This document shows, piece by piece, positions 37,693 to 46,257 of a stretch of 64,000 bases of DNA; position 1 is the first letter of the stretch, and each line of letters starts with the position of its first letter. Location of the stretch: positions 124,001 to 188,000 of the forward strand of contig NZ_JAHRXJ010000004.1 of NCBI RefSeq assembly GCF_019104765.1, given 5' to 3'. Source of the DNA: Synechococcus sp. HK05 (lineage in GTDB: Bacteria; Cyanobacteriota; Cyanobacteriia; PCC-6307; Cyanobiaceae). Both the position numbers and the translations under genes were made by a program. A model generated the notes under the pieces. It was not told where the DNA came from, did not search any database, and saw nothing but the letters and a program-made list of their open reading frames with translations.

Positions 37693-38945
37693 TGGCGCGC
37701 CGCTGGCCACTGGTACTGCTGGTGATGCTCACCAGCGTGTTGCTGGGGCTGTGGGGCCTGGCCGCTACTGCCGTGGAGCGGGTGACTGTGCTGATGCCGG
37801 CGCCCTTCGCTGAGGCCACCACAGAATTGGTGAAGGCGTTCAACCGCGAGCATCCCGGTCTTGAACTGAGCGTGAGCCGAGGACCGCTGGAAACCGAGGC
37901 GGTATCGGATCTGGCGATCAGCAGTCTGCTGTTGGGAAGCAGTCCCTACGACCTGCTGCTGATGGACGTCACCTGGACGCCGAAATACGCAGCAGCGGGC
38001 TGGCTGGAGCCGCTGGAGCACTGGCTGGGCGACGATGCATTGGCCGATCTGGCTCCCGGGGCGGAGCTGGGTAATGCCTTCAACGGGCATCTCTGGCGCT
38101 TCCCACTGGTGGCGGACATGGGCCTGCTGTTCTGGCGCACCGATCTGATGGAGGCCCCACCGCGCACACCGGCGGAGCTCGAGGCGATCAGCCGGCGCCT
38201 TCAGGCCAGCGGTGAGGTGCCGTGGGGGTACGTCTGGGAAGGCAAGCAATACGAAGGCCTGAGCTGCGTGATGGTGGAGATGCTGCGCGGCTTCGGGGGG
38301 CACTGGCTGGATCACAACCAGCCCGACCTGAGCAGCCCAGCGGCCATCGAGGCCACCACCTGGCTGAACCATCTGGTGGAGGCCGGCATCACGCCGCCCA
38401 CGGTGACCAACATGGCTGAACCGGAGGCGCTGCAGGCCTTTCAGGCGGGGGATGCCGCGTTCATGCGCAACTGGCCCTATGCCTGGGCTGAACTGAATCG
38501 GGCCGAGTCGCCCCTGCGCGGCAAGGTGGGCATCACCACGATGGTGAGTCAGCCCGGGGAACCCCACGCCGCCACCCAGGGCAGCTGGGGGCTGGCCGTG
38601 CTGGCGGGCTCTCGCCACAAGCAGGCCGCTGTGGAGGCGCTGCGCTTCCTCACCAGTGAGGAGGCGCAGAAGCAGCTGAATCTGCAGTGGGGTTACACCC
38701 CCACGCGGGTCAGCGTCTTCAACGACCCCGAACTGTTAGCGACCAACCCAGTGCTGGCCGAGCTGAAGCTCGCCCTGGGCGATGCCGTGCTGCGACCGCT
38801 CACCCCCATCTACGCCCAGCTGAGTGATTTGCTCTACCGCGACGTGAACGCCGTGTTCAGCGGCGCTGTGGAGCCGGCGCCGGCGATGCAGCAGCTGCAG
38901 ACCAACAGCGAGCGACTGTTGCTTACGGCGGGGGCAGCAGGGTGA
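37692..38945 (+). CDS. ggtB: glucosylglycerol ABC transporter substrate-binding protein
   Basis: Periplasmic binding protein of the CUT1/MalE type, 417 residues, for compatible-solute uptake or recapture (glucosylglycerol, sucrose or trehalose in the Ggt system of cyanobacteria). It has a hydrophobic export segment at about 6-26 (PLVLLVMLTSVLLGLWGLAA) without a clear lipobox. The mature part shows a typical ligand-binding fold: MDVTWTPKYAAAGWLEPLE, GSWGLAVLAGSRHKQAA. Assignment rests on the operon with ggpS and the fused order BCDA. The start overlaps the ggpS stop. Confidence 0.88.
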   Translation: MARRWPLVLLVMLTSVLLGLWGLAATAVERVTVLMPAPFAEATTELVKAFNREHPGLELSVSRGPLETEAVSDLAISSLLLGSSPYDLLLMDVTWTPKYAAAGWLEPLEHWLGDDALADLAPGAELGNAFNGHLWRFPLVADMGLLFWRTDLMEAPPRTPAELEAISRRLQASGEVPWGYVWEGKQYEGLSCVMVEMLRGFGGHWLDHNQPDLSSPAAIEATTWLNHLVEAGITPPTVTNMAEPEALQAFQAGDAAFMRNWPYAWAELNRAESPLRGKVGITTMVSQPGEPHAATQGSWGLAVLAGSRHKQAAVEALRFLTSEEAQKQLNLQWGYTPTRVSVFNDPELLATNPVLAELKLALGDAVLRPLTPIYAQLSDLLYRDVNAVFSGAVEPAPAMQQLQTNSERLLLTAGAAG

Positions 38946-39820
38946 TGCGCTGGCGCTTCTGGCTGCTCATGGCGCCGGCTCTGCTCTGGCTGGTGGCGAT
39001 GTTTGCTGCACCGCTGCTCCACTACGCCTGGCTCAGCACCCAGGCCGAGACGGTGCTCACCGGCCTTCAGCCCAGGCCGGTCGGTGCCGAGCAGTGGCTG
39101 CGGCTCTGGAACGATGCCCGCTTCTGGCAAGACACCTGGCAGACGCTGCGCTTCAGCGCTGCATCTGTGGGGCTCGAGATGCTGCTGGGACTGGCCATGG
39201 CCTTGCTGCTGCATCAGCCTCTGCGGGGTCGCGGGCCCCTGCGCACCATCAGCCTGTTGCCCTGGGCGCTGCCCACCACCGTGATGGCCCTCGGTTGGCG
39301 CTGGATCTTCAACGATCCCTACGGGCCGATCAATCAACTCAGCAACCGGCTTGGGCTGGGCCCGATTCCTTTTCTCTCCAATCCAGCGATCACCTGGATG
39401 GCCGCGGTGTGGGCCGACACCTGGAAAACCACCCCATTCGTAGCGCTGCTGCTGCTGGCAGGGCTGCAGACGATTCCGTCGGATCTCTATGAAGCAGCGG
39501 CCTTGGAGGGCGCCGGCCCCTGGCAGAGCCTGCGCCGCATCACCTTGCCGTTGCTCACCCCCTATCTACTGATCGCTCTGCTGTTCCGCCTGGCCCAGGC
39601 CCTCGGGGTCTTCGATTTGATCCAGGTGCTCACGGGTGGTGGACCAGCCGGCAGCACCGAAAGCCTGGCCCTCTACGCCTACCTCAACGCGATGCGCTTC
39701 CTGGATTTCGGCTACAGCGCCACGGTGATGCTCGGCTCATTTGCAGTGCTGCTGTTGGTGGCGGCCGCCGCTGCAGGCGCCGTTCGCCTCACGCGACCCA
39801 CGCCAGGAGGGGTGCGCTGA
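38945..39820 (+). CDS. ggtC: glucosylglycerol ABC transporter permease (GgtC)
   Basis: A 291-residue MalF-like inner-membrane subunit with six hydrophobic helices, the first at about 4-22. The permease EAA loop is DLYEAAALEGAGPWQSLRRI followed by TLPLLTPYLL, matching CUT1 sugar permeases. Overlaps ggtB by 1 bp (TGATG) and ggtD by 1 bp. Confidence 0.9.
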   Translation: MRWRFWLLMAPALLWLVAMFAAPLLHYAWLSTQAETVLTGLQPRPVGAEQWLRLWNDARFWQDTWQTLRFSAASVGLEMLLGLAMALLLHQPLRGRGPLRTISLLPWALPTTVMALGWRWIFNDPYGPINQLSNRLGLGPIPFLSNPAITWMAAVWADTWKTTPFVALLLLAGLQTIPSDLYEAAALEGAGPWQSLRRITLPLLTPYLLIALLFRLAQALGVFDLIQVLTGGGPAGSTESLALYAYLNAMRFLDFGYSATVMLGSFAVLLLVAAAAAGAVRLTRPTPGGVR

Positions 39821-40617
39821 TGGCTCGCCTCGTGCTGCTGATCTGGAGCTTGGGCCCCATGCTCTGGCAGCTCTACACCTCCCTGCGGCCCACGGAAGCG
39901 CTCACGGGAGGGCTGGGTCGCCAGGCCGGCTGGACCCTGAGCCACTACCAGCTCCTGTTGCAGGGCGAGCCTCCGTTTCTGCTCTATCTCGTTAACAGTG
40001 CCGTGGTGGGGGCCACCAGCACCGCCCTCACCCTGGCCCTGGCGGTGCCCTGTGCCTATGGCCTCAGCCGGATCGGCCGCACGGTCTCGCGCGGTGTATC
40101 GCTGCTGGTGGCCGGTGCCGCCGCGTTCCCAGCGGTGCTGCTGTTCCTGGCCTTGCTGGAGGTGGCACGCGACTGGCATCTGGCCAACAACCTGTTGGCC
40201 CTGAGCCTTCCCTATGCAGGTTTATGCCTGCCATTGGCGATCCTGCTGCTGCAGGCCTCATTCCGCGATCTGCCTCTGGAATTGGAGGAGGCAGCGGTGA
40301 TGGAGGGCATGGGCCTCTGGCAGCGCCTGCGCTGGGTGCTGCTGCCGCTAATGGCCCCGGCGATCGCTAGCGCTGCCCTGTTGATCTTCATCTTCTGCTG
40401 GAACGAATACCCAATCGCCCTCACCTGGCTCAGCCGCAGCGATCTGCTCACGCTTGCCCCAGCCATGGCCCGCATCGCCGGATCGTCGGTGTACACCATT
40501 CCCTATGGCGCCTTCGCCGCCGCCACCGTGCTGGGAAGCACCCCACTGATCCTGCTGATGCTGCTGTTCCAGCGGCAGATCATCAGCGGCCTCACCCAGG
40601 GAGCGATCAAAGGATGA
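39820..40617 (+). CDS. ggtD: glucosylglycerol ABC transporter permease (GgtD)
   Basis: A 265-residue MalG-like permease partner of GgtC. Six hydrophobic helices are evident. The EAA loop is ELEEAAVMEGMGLWQRLRW with VLLPLMAPAIAS after it. The segment ending in FCWNEYPIALTW is characteristic of MalG-type permeases. It is translationally coupled to ggtC (TGATG) and to ggtA (ATGA). Confidence 0.9.
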   Translation: MARLVLLIWSLGPMLWQLYTSLRPTEALTGGLGRQAGWTLSHYQLLLQGEPPFLLYLVNSAVVGATSTALTLALAVPCAYGLSRIGRTVSRGVSLLVAGAAAFPAVLLFLALLEVARDWHLANNLLALSLPYAGLCLPLAILLLQASFRDLPLELEEAAVMEGMGLWQRLRWVLLPLMAPAIASAALLIFIFCWNEYPIALTWLSRSDLLTLAPAMARIAGSSVYTIPYGAFAAATVLGSTPLILLMLLFQRQIISGLTQGAIKG

Positions 40618-41654
40618 CCACCACCCCACCCGCCCTGGCTGCAGGCCTGGTCTTGCACAGGCTCAGCCGCCGCGTGCAGCAACAAACGCTGCTCGATCAG
40701 CTCAGCCTGGAGGTGGCGCCTGGCGAGATCTTGGCTCTGCTGGGCCCCAGCGGTTGCGGCAAAAGCACCACGCTGCGGCTGATCGCCGGCCTCGACCCCG
40801 TGAGCGCCGGTGAGATCCGCCTCGGTGGAGCGGCGATCACCCACCTCCCGCCGGCTCAGCGGCAAGTGGCGATGGTGTTCCAGAGCTATGCCCTGTTCCC
40901 GCATCTGAGCGTGGAGCGCAATCTCAGCCTGGGCATGGAGCTGCGCGGTGTGCCGAAAGCTGAAATCGCCCGCGATCTTGATCAGGTGCTGGCCCTGTTG
41001 CAGCTGGAGGAGCTGCGCACGCGCCGGCCGGCGGCCCTCTCCGGTGGCCAGCGGCAGCGGGTGGCTCTCGCACGCGCCCTGCTGCGCAAACCGGCCCTGT
41101 TTCTGCTGGATGAGCCGATGAGCAATCTCGATGCTCAGCTGCGGGAAGACCTGCGCGGTGAACTGCGCACCCTGTTGCGCAGCACCGGGGTGCCGGTGGT
41201 GTATGTGACCCACGACCAGCATGAGGCGATGGGACTGGCGGATCGCATCGCCGTGCTGCGTGCAGGGCAGCTGCAACAGATCGGCACCGCGGAGGAGCTC
41301 TACAACACCCCCACAAATCGCTTCGTGGCGAGCTTCCTGGGCAATCCCACAATCAATCTGATCGATACGGCTGAACTGCAGCTGGGCCTGAGGCCGGAGC
41401 GGTTGCAGCTGGCCGCAGCAGGCAGTGCGATCGGCGCGGGCTGGTCGGCCCTGGAGGGGAAGCTCAGCCATCGAGAGTGGCTGGGGGATCGCGTGATCTC
41501 CCACGTGCACTGCCCCGGCCACGGCACGTTGAAGGTGATCGGTGATGCCGGCCCGGTGGCCGATGCGGTTCAGGTGCGCTGGCGGCAGGAGGCAGAACTA
41601 CGGTTCGAGCGCGAGAGCGGAGTGCTGCTGCCGCTCACCACACGTTCTCAATAA
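40614..41654 (+). CDS. ggtA: glucosylglycerol ABC transporter ATPase (GgtA)
   Basis: MalK/UgpC-type ATPase of 346 residues. Walker A is GPSGCGKST (about 43-51), the Q-loop is VAMVFQSYALFPHLSV, the signature is LSGGQRQRVALARALL, and Walker B is LFLLDEPMSNLDAQL; the H-loop is VVYVTHDQHEAMGLADR. A C-terminal TOBE-like domain starts near LRPERLQLAA. In Synechocystis ggtA lies apart from ggtBCD; here all four are together. The 3' end overlaps the convergent GpsA-like gene by 20 bp. Confidence 0.94.
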   Translation: MTTTPPALAAGLVLHRLSRRVQQQTLLDQLSLEVAPGEILALLGPSGCGKSTTLRLIAGLDPVSAGEIRLGGAAITHLPPAQRQVAMVFQSYALFPHLSVERNLSLGMELRGVPKAEIARDLDQVLALLQLEELRTRRPAALSGGQRQRVALARALLRKPALFLLDEPMSNLDAQLREDLRGELRTLLRSTGVPVVYVTHDQHEAMGLADRIAVLRAGQLQQIGTAEELYNTPTNRFVASFLGNPTINLIDTAELQLGLRPERLQLAAAGSAIGAGWSALEGKLSHREWLGDRVISHVHCPGHGTLKVIGDAGPVADAVQVRWRQEAELRFERESGVLLPLTTRSQ

Positions 41655-43206
41655 CGTTCATCGCCTGCAGGTAGGCCGGCAGATCGTCGCTGTTCACCGA
41701 TTCATCGTCGACAAAGCTGTCGCCACCAGCGGAGCGGCGGGCCAGATCGGCTACCACCGCGCTCACCATCAAATCGAGGGCGGCTGGGTTGTCGAGATTC
41801 TGGAGAGCGTCGGCATAACGACGGCTATGGGTGGGGCGCACCGATTCCTGGCAGTAATTGCTCAGCTCGCGGCTTTCAGTCATCACCGCGAAAGCGGTCT
41901 GTTTGGAACTCTGACGACCAAAGATCGCCATATAGAGCAAGTTGCCGAGGGAGGCGTCGTGGATCGGAATCGAATACTGGCGGAGGATCTGCGGCCAATA
42001 GCGCAGCGAGCGCAGACCTTCCAGGCCACCTTTCGCTAAACCGGCCTGCTCACACCACTGCTCGAATTCCTCCAGGCTGGCCGGGCAGCGGCCAAGGTCG
42101 CGCATGCGCTCAGCCAGCACCACCCCGGCCTGAAAATTGCGGGTGGGACTGCCGGTGCTGGGCAGCATCATGCTGCCGCGCACATCCGCCACCATCGCCG
42201 TGAGCTGCGAGAAGGTGTGATCGCGCACCTTTTCCATGTCACCATCGCGAACCAGCGCCGCTTCAATGCGCTGCACGCCGTAACCGAGCTCCGTGAGCGC
42301 GATCGGCTGGCGGTAATACAGCCGCTGGCGGTCGCTGCGTGCCATTGAGACCGTGGCGGCCTGATCGAGGCACTGCTCCAACAGAAGTGTGAGCAGCGTG
42401 GGCAGAACACCTGGATTCTCACGGTGGTAGGTGTAACCAAACCCCGCGAAGATCGAGGCCATGTTCTTGGCCGCCTTGATGTATTGCCCCTCGATATTGT
42501 GCACTCCCGCCGACACTTGAATGTTGGGTGACAGGCGATCCAGCAGGCGTGCACCTAATAACGCCGTGAGGGCATTGGGATGGCAGAAATTAGCGGTGAA
42601 GCTATCGAGCGGGTTCCGCAGGGCTCCATGGCGATGGAAGCCGCTGAAGAAGGCCAGGTTGGGCTGCTTCTGGCACAGGACATAGGCCTCATTGGTGATC
42701 GGATCGTGGCAAAACGATCCCGCCAGACAGGCCAACACCACATGTTCACGGCGCAGGACCTGCCGCAGTTCCAGCGACTCCTGCAGATCTTCCTCGACGT
42801 GGTTGCTGTTGGCGCTCAGCACCACAACATCGCAACGTTCGATCAGATCCCGCAGGGTGTTGGGCACGCGGCTGGTGCCCTGCAGGTGGCTCCCCATCTG
42901 CTCCATCGTGGCGATGTGCTCGGGGTCCATCCCCGCCAGATCTCGCTCCGAGAAGGCACCCAGCAACCGGCGACCAGGGCGAGGAGCCAGCAGCAGCCGC
43001 GATCCATCGGTCTGCATGGCGCAGTTGTAAGCCAGAGCAGCCGGATACAGACCAACGCTGTAGAAGCCCACTTTTCCCTGCTCCAGCGCCAGCAAGCGCT
43101 CGCGGATCAGTGTGGGATCAAGGTTGGGCTCAAAAAATCCGTTCTGCAAAACCAGTCTGTTGGAGGCACACCACCCCTCCATCTTGCGGGCTGAACCGAC
43201 AAGCAT
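41635..43206 (-). CDS. GpsA-like dehydrogenase candidate in the glucosylglycerol locus
   Basis: A 523-residue protein not matching a textbook family closely. From about residue 120 it has alternating strands such as CDVVVLSANSNHVEED and VVLACLAGSF. It continues with an NIEGQYIKAAKNMASIFAGF motif that resembles the lysine-asparagine active-site region of NAD-dependent glycerol-3-phosphate dehydrogenases (GpsA), then a long helical C-terminal part. It sits between ggtA and ggpP, where making glycerol-3-phosphate from DHAP for GgpS would fit. The enzymatic call is an inference from motif plus context. Start could be ATG 43206 or 43182; neither has a clear Shine-Dalgarno. It is divergent from ggpP, 41 bp away. 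Confidence 0.5.
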   Translation of the reverse strand: MLVGSARKMEGWCASNRLVLQNGFFEPNLDPTLIRERLLALEQGKVGFYSVGLYPAALAYNCAMQTDGSRLLLAPRPGRRLLGAFSERDLAGMDPEHIATMEQMGSHLQGTSRVPNTLRDLIERCDVVVLSANSNHVEEDLQESLELRQVLRREHVVLACLAGSFCHDPITNEAYVLCQKQPNLAFFSGFHRHGALRNPLDSFTANFCHPNALTALLGARLLDRLSPNIQVSAGVHNIEGQYIKAAKNMASIFAGFGYTYHRENPGVLPTLLTLLLEQCLDQAATVSMARSDRQRLYYRQPIALTELGYGVQRIEAALVRDGDMEKVRDHTFSQLTAMVADVRGSMMLPSTGSPTRNFQAGVVLAERMRDLGRCPASLEEFEQWCEQAGLAKGGLEGLRSLRYWPQILRQYSIPIHDASLGNLLYMAIFGRQSSKQTAFAVMTESRELSNYCQESVRPTHSRRYADALQNLDNPAALDLMVSAVVADLARRSAGGDSFVDDESVNSDDLPAYLQAMNVIENVW

Positions 43207-43247
43207 GGGAGGGTGGAGCAACCCGTACCCCCAGGTGCCGCCCACCG

Positions 43248-44450
43248 ATGCCGCGTCTCAGCCTGGACGAACTGCTGCTGGAACTCACGGCTGAGGAGGA
43301 TCTGCTGTTTGTTCAGGACCTCGATGGCGTGTGCATGCCGCTGGTGCGCGACCCGCTGACCCGCAGGCTGCAACCGCAGACGATCCGTGCTGCAGCGCGG
43401 CTAGGCGACTGCTTCCGCGTGCTCACCAACGGCGAACACGGCGGGCGCCGCGGCGTGAACCGACTGGTGGAGCAGGCGCTGCAACCCGAGGTCGATCCAG
43501 CACAGGCAGGGCTCTATCTGCCGGGCCTGGCCGCCGGTGGCGTGCAACTGCAAACGCGGCATGGCGTCCTGAGCCATCCGGGGGTGAGCGAGGCCGAACT
43601 GGAGTTCCTGCAGAGCGTGCCGTTGCGGATGCGCGACCGCCTGGCGCCGCTGCTGGAGCAGACCTTGCCCCACAGCACTCGCGCAGAGCGCGAACAGCTG
43701 CTGGATCGGATCGTGCTCGACAACGCCGTCTCCCCCACCACCAACATCAATTTGGTGGTGAAGCAGCTGCAGGGCGATCTGCCGCGGATTCAGCAGCTCC
43801 AGGAGCAATGCCTGGAGCTCTTGCTCGAGCTGCTCCATCAAGCAGAACGCGCAGGGCTAAGCAACAGCTTCTTCCTTCACCTAGCGCCCAATCTGGGGCT
43901 CGAGGGCAACCGCGAACGCCTGCGCCCGGCCTGCGCCGATCGGTCCGGCACCACCGATTTTCAATTCATGCTGCAAGGCGCCGTGAAGGAGGCAGGCCTG
44001 CTGGTGCTGATCAACGAGCATGTGCGCCGCCGCACCGGCTCGGCTCCGCTGGGAGACGAGTTCAATGTGCGATCGGCGCCGCGGGATCTCGATGCGCTCA
44101 CGGCCCTCTGCGTCGAGCGAATTCCAGCGGAGCTGATGCCAACACTCACAGGCGTGGGCGACACGATCACCTCAGAACCCACACCCGATGGCCGGGGCTG
44201 GCAACGGGGCGGTAGCGACCGTGGTTTTCTCACGCTGGTGCAACAGCTGGGCAACGCCTATGGGCGGCCCAACAGGGTGATGCTGGTGGACAGCAGTGGC
44301 GGGGAACTGGAGCGGCCCAGCCATCGCGATCCCCACTTGCGCGGTCTCACCGATCCAGAGGATCCACTGCAGCTCAATGTGCTTGTGCCAGGCGGGCCCG
44401 CGGCCTATTGCGACTGGTTTGAGCAGCTCAGCCGACAGCGAAACGTTTGA
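43248..44450 (+). CDS. ggpP: glucosylglycerol-3-phosphatase
   Basis: GgpP (StpA in Synechocystis) removes phosphate from glucosylglycerol-phosphate to give the finished osmolyte. The 400-residue protein has a HAD-like DxDG motif at 24-27 (QDLDGVCMPLVRDPLTRRL), a FRVLTNGEHGGRRGVN segment, and a central helical insertion. Further matches to the StpA family include GTTDFQFMLQGAVKEAGLL and NSFFLHLAPNLGLE. It is the pathway partner of ggpS, on the same strand but separated by the antisense GpsA-like gene. ATG 43248 is the start. Confidence 0.9.
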   Translation: MPRLSLDELLLELTAEEDLLFVQDLDGVCMPLVRDPLTRRLQPQTIRAAARLGDCFRVLTNGEHGGRRGVNRLVEQALQPEVDPAQAGLYLPGLAAGGVQLQTRHGVLSHPGVSEAELEFLQSVPLRMRDRLAPLLEQTLPHSTRAEREQLLDRIVLDNAVSPTTNINLVVKQLQGDLPRIQQLQEQCLELLLELLHQAERAGLSNSFFLHLAPNLGLEGNRERLRPACADRSGTTDFQFMLQGAVKEAGLLVLINEHVRRRTGSAPLGDEFNVRSAPRDLDALTALCVERIPAELMPTLTGVGDTITSEPTPDGRGWQRGGSDRGFLTLVQQLGNAYGRPNRVMLVDSSGGELERPSHRDPHLRGLTDPEDPLQLNVLVPGGPAAYCDWFEQLSRQRNV

Positions 44451-44520
44451 GTGGAGGATGGCCGGGGGCTGACAGCGCCGCCCGGCCGCCTTATGTCTGA
44501 AGAAGGCGCAGGTCAGGCCG

Positions 44521-46257
44521 ATGGCGGTTCATGCGGACGCTGGGGTACCCACCGCCCAGCCATGGTGGGACGGTGCGGTGATCTATCAGCTGATGCCCCG
44601 CAGCTTCAGCGATGCCAACGGCGATGGCATCGGTGATCTGCAGGGCCTCCAGAACCGTCTGAGCTATCTGCGCTGGCTGGGGGTGGACGCCATCTGGCTC
44701 ACACCGATCTATCCCTCACCGTTGCGGGACGGCGGTTACGACATCACGGATTTCACCGACGTGCACCCAGAACTGGGTGATTTGGCTGGGCTGCATCGCT
44801 TGATTGAGGCCGCCCACGGCCACGGGCTCAAGGTGATCCTCGATCTGGTGTTGAACCACACCAGCAACCTGCATCCCTGGTTCCAGCGGGCCCGCTTCGC
44901 AGCTCCTGGCAGCGCCGAGCGCAACTACTACGTCTGGAGTGACAGCGATGAGCGCTACGGCAGTGCGCCCGTACTGTTCCGCCATTTCGAGCGCTCGAAC
45001 TGGCAATGGGATGCCTTGGCCGGGCAGTTTTATCTGCATCGCTTTCTGCATCACCAGCCCGATCTCAATTACGACAACCCCGCCGTGCAGGAGGCGATGC
45101 TCCAGGTGGTGGAGTTCTGGCTCGAGCGCGGTGTGGATGGCTTCCGCCTCGATGCCATTCCATTTCTATTTGAACGGGAGGACACCCGTTGTGAGGGGCT
45201 CCCGGAGACCCACGCCTTCCTGAAGCGTCTGCGCAGCCGCGTGCAGGCGTGCAGCCGTCGCCGCGGGCGGCCAGAGGTGCTGCTGCTGGCGGAAGCGATT
45301 CAGCCGATGGATGAGGCGATGCCTTACCTCGATGAGGGAGAGCTGCACGCCGCCTTCAACTTCGCGCTCACCGCCCATCTGTTCGCTGCGGTGTCGTATG
45401 GCCAGGCGGCCCATCTGGTGCAGTTCCTCAACGAGCTGAGCGAGCGTGATGTGGGCCGGGGCTGGGCCCTGCCACTGCGCAACCACGATGAACTCTGGTT
45501 GGGCGATGGGCACCTGGTGCCGCAGGAGGTGATCCATCGCATCCGCAACGGCCTGCCCGCCGCTCAGGGGCACTGGCTCAACTGGGGCATCAACCGCCGC
45601 CTGGCACCCCTGCTCAACGGTGATCCCAGGCCCAACATGGCGCTCCATGCCCTGCTGTACAGCCTGCCCGGCATGCCGTGCCTCTATTACGGCGATGAAC
45701 TGGGGATGGGCGACTGGCCCGGTCTGCGGGATCGCGATACCAATCGCACGCCGATGGCCTGGACACCGGATCGCAACGGCGGATTTTCCTCCGCGGCGGA
45801 TCCGTTGCTGGTGCTACCGCCGATCACCGCGCCGGGATACGACTACCGCGTGGTGAATGTGGAGGTTCAGAAATCGCTGAACGGCTCCCTGCTGAATTGG
45901 CATCGCCGCATGTTGATGAGCCGCAAGCTCCTGCCGGCCCTGCGCCACGGGGATTTCCACATGCTGCCCAGCGGCCACCCGAGCATGGTGAGCTACGTGC
46001 GCCAAAGCCCGGAAATGACCGTGCTGGTGGCCGTCAACCTGAGCGGAACCGGCGCGTCAACCCAGCTGAACCTGGAGCCGTGGCAGGGGCAGCGGGTGCG
46101 TGAACTGCTCTGGGGTTGTGACTTTCCAGAGGCCACAGGAGAGTGGTTTGTGTATCTGCCGGCCTACGGATTCGGCTGGTGGCTGCTCGGGGATGCGGAA
46201 TTGAGTTCCTCCAGCAGGCCAGATGCTGCAGCGGTGAGCCGCTCCGCCTCGGCCTGA
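44521..46257 (+). CDS. GH13 alpha-amylase family enzyme, trehalose-synthase-like
   Basis: A 578-residue GH13 enzyme. Catalytic residues are D211 (GFRLDAIPF), E258 (LLLAEA) and the HD pair at 322-323 (RNHDEL); region I is DLVLNH at 108-113. Flanking motifs PIYPSPLRDGGYDITDFTDV, HRFLHHQPDLNYDNPAV and REDTRCEGLPETHAFLKRL resemble trehalose synthase (TreS, maltose-trehalose mutase) most. TreS moves a glucosyl unit between glucosides; here the neighbours make glucosylglycerol, so hydrolysis or transfer of that glucoside is also possible. It follows ggpP by 70 bp. The last ~20 residues (Ser/Ala-rich) lie beyond the usual end, in a 94-bp overlap with convergent glpD. Confidence 0.85.
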   Translation: MAVHADAGVPTAQPWWDGAVIYQLMPRSFSDANGDGIGDLQGLQNRLSYLRWLGVDAIWLTPIYPSPLRDGGYDITDFTDVHPELGDLAGLHRLIEAAHGHGLKVILDLVLNHTSNLHPWFQRARFAAPGSAERNYYVWSDSDERYGSAPVLFRHFERSNWQWDALAGQFYLHRFLHHQPDLNYDNPAVQEAMLQVVEFWLERGVDGFRLDAIPFLFEREDTRCEGLPETHAFLKRLRSRVQACSRRRGRPEVLLLAEAIQPMDEAMPYLDEGELHAAFNFALTAHLFAAVSYGQAAHLVQFLNELSERDVGRGWALPLRNHDELWLGDGHLVPQEVIHRIRNGLPAAQGHWLNWGINRRLAPLLNGDPRPNMALHALLYSLPGMPCLYYGDELGMGDWPGLRDRDTNRTPMAWTPDRNGGFSSAADPLLVLPPITAPGYDYRVVNVEVQKSLNGSLLNWHRRMLMSRKLLPALRHGDFHMLPSGHPSMVSYVRQSPEMTVLVAVNLSGTGASTQLNLEPWQGQRVRELLWGCDFPEATGEWFVYLPAYGFGWWLLGDAELSSSSRPDAAAVSRSASA

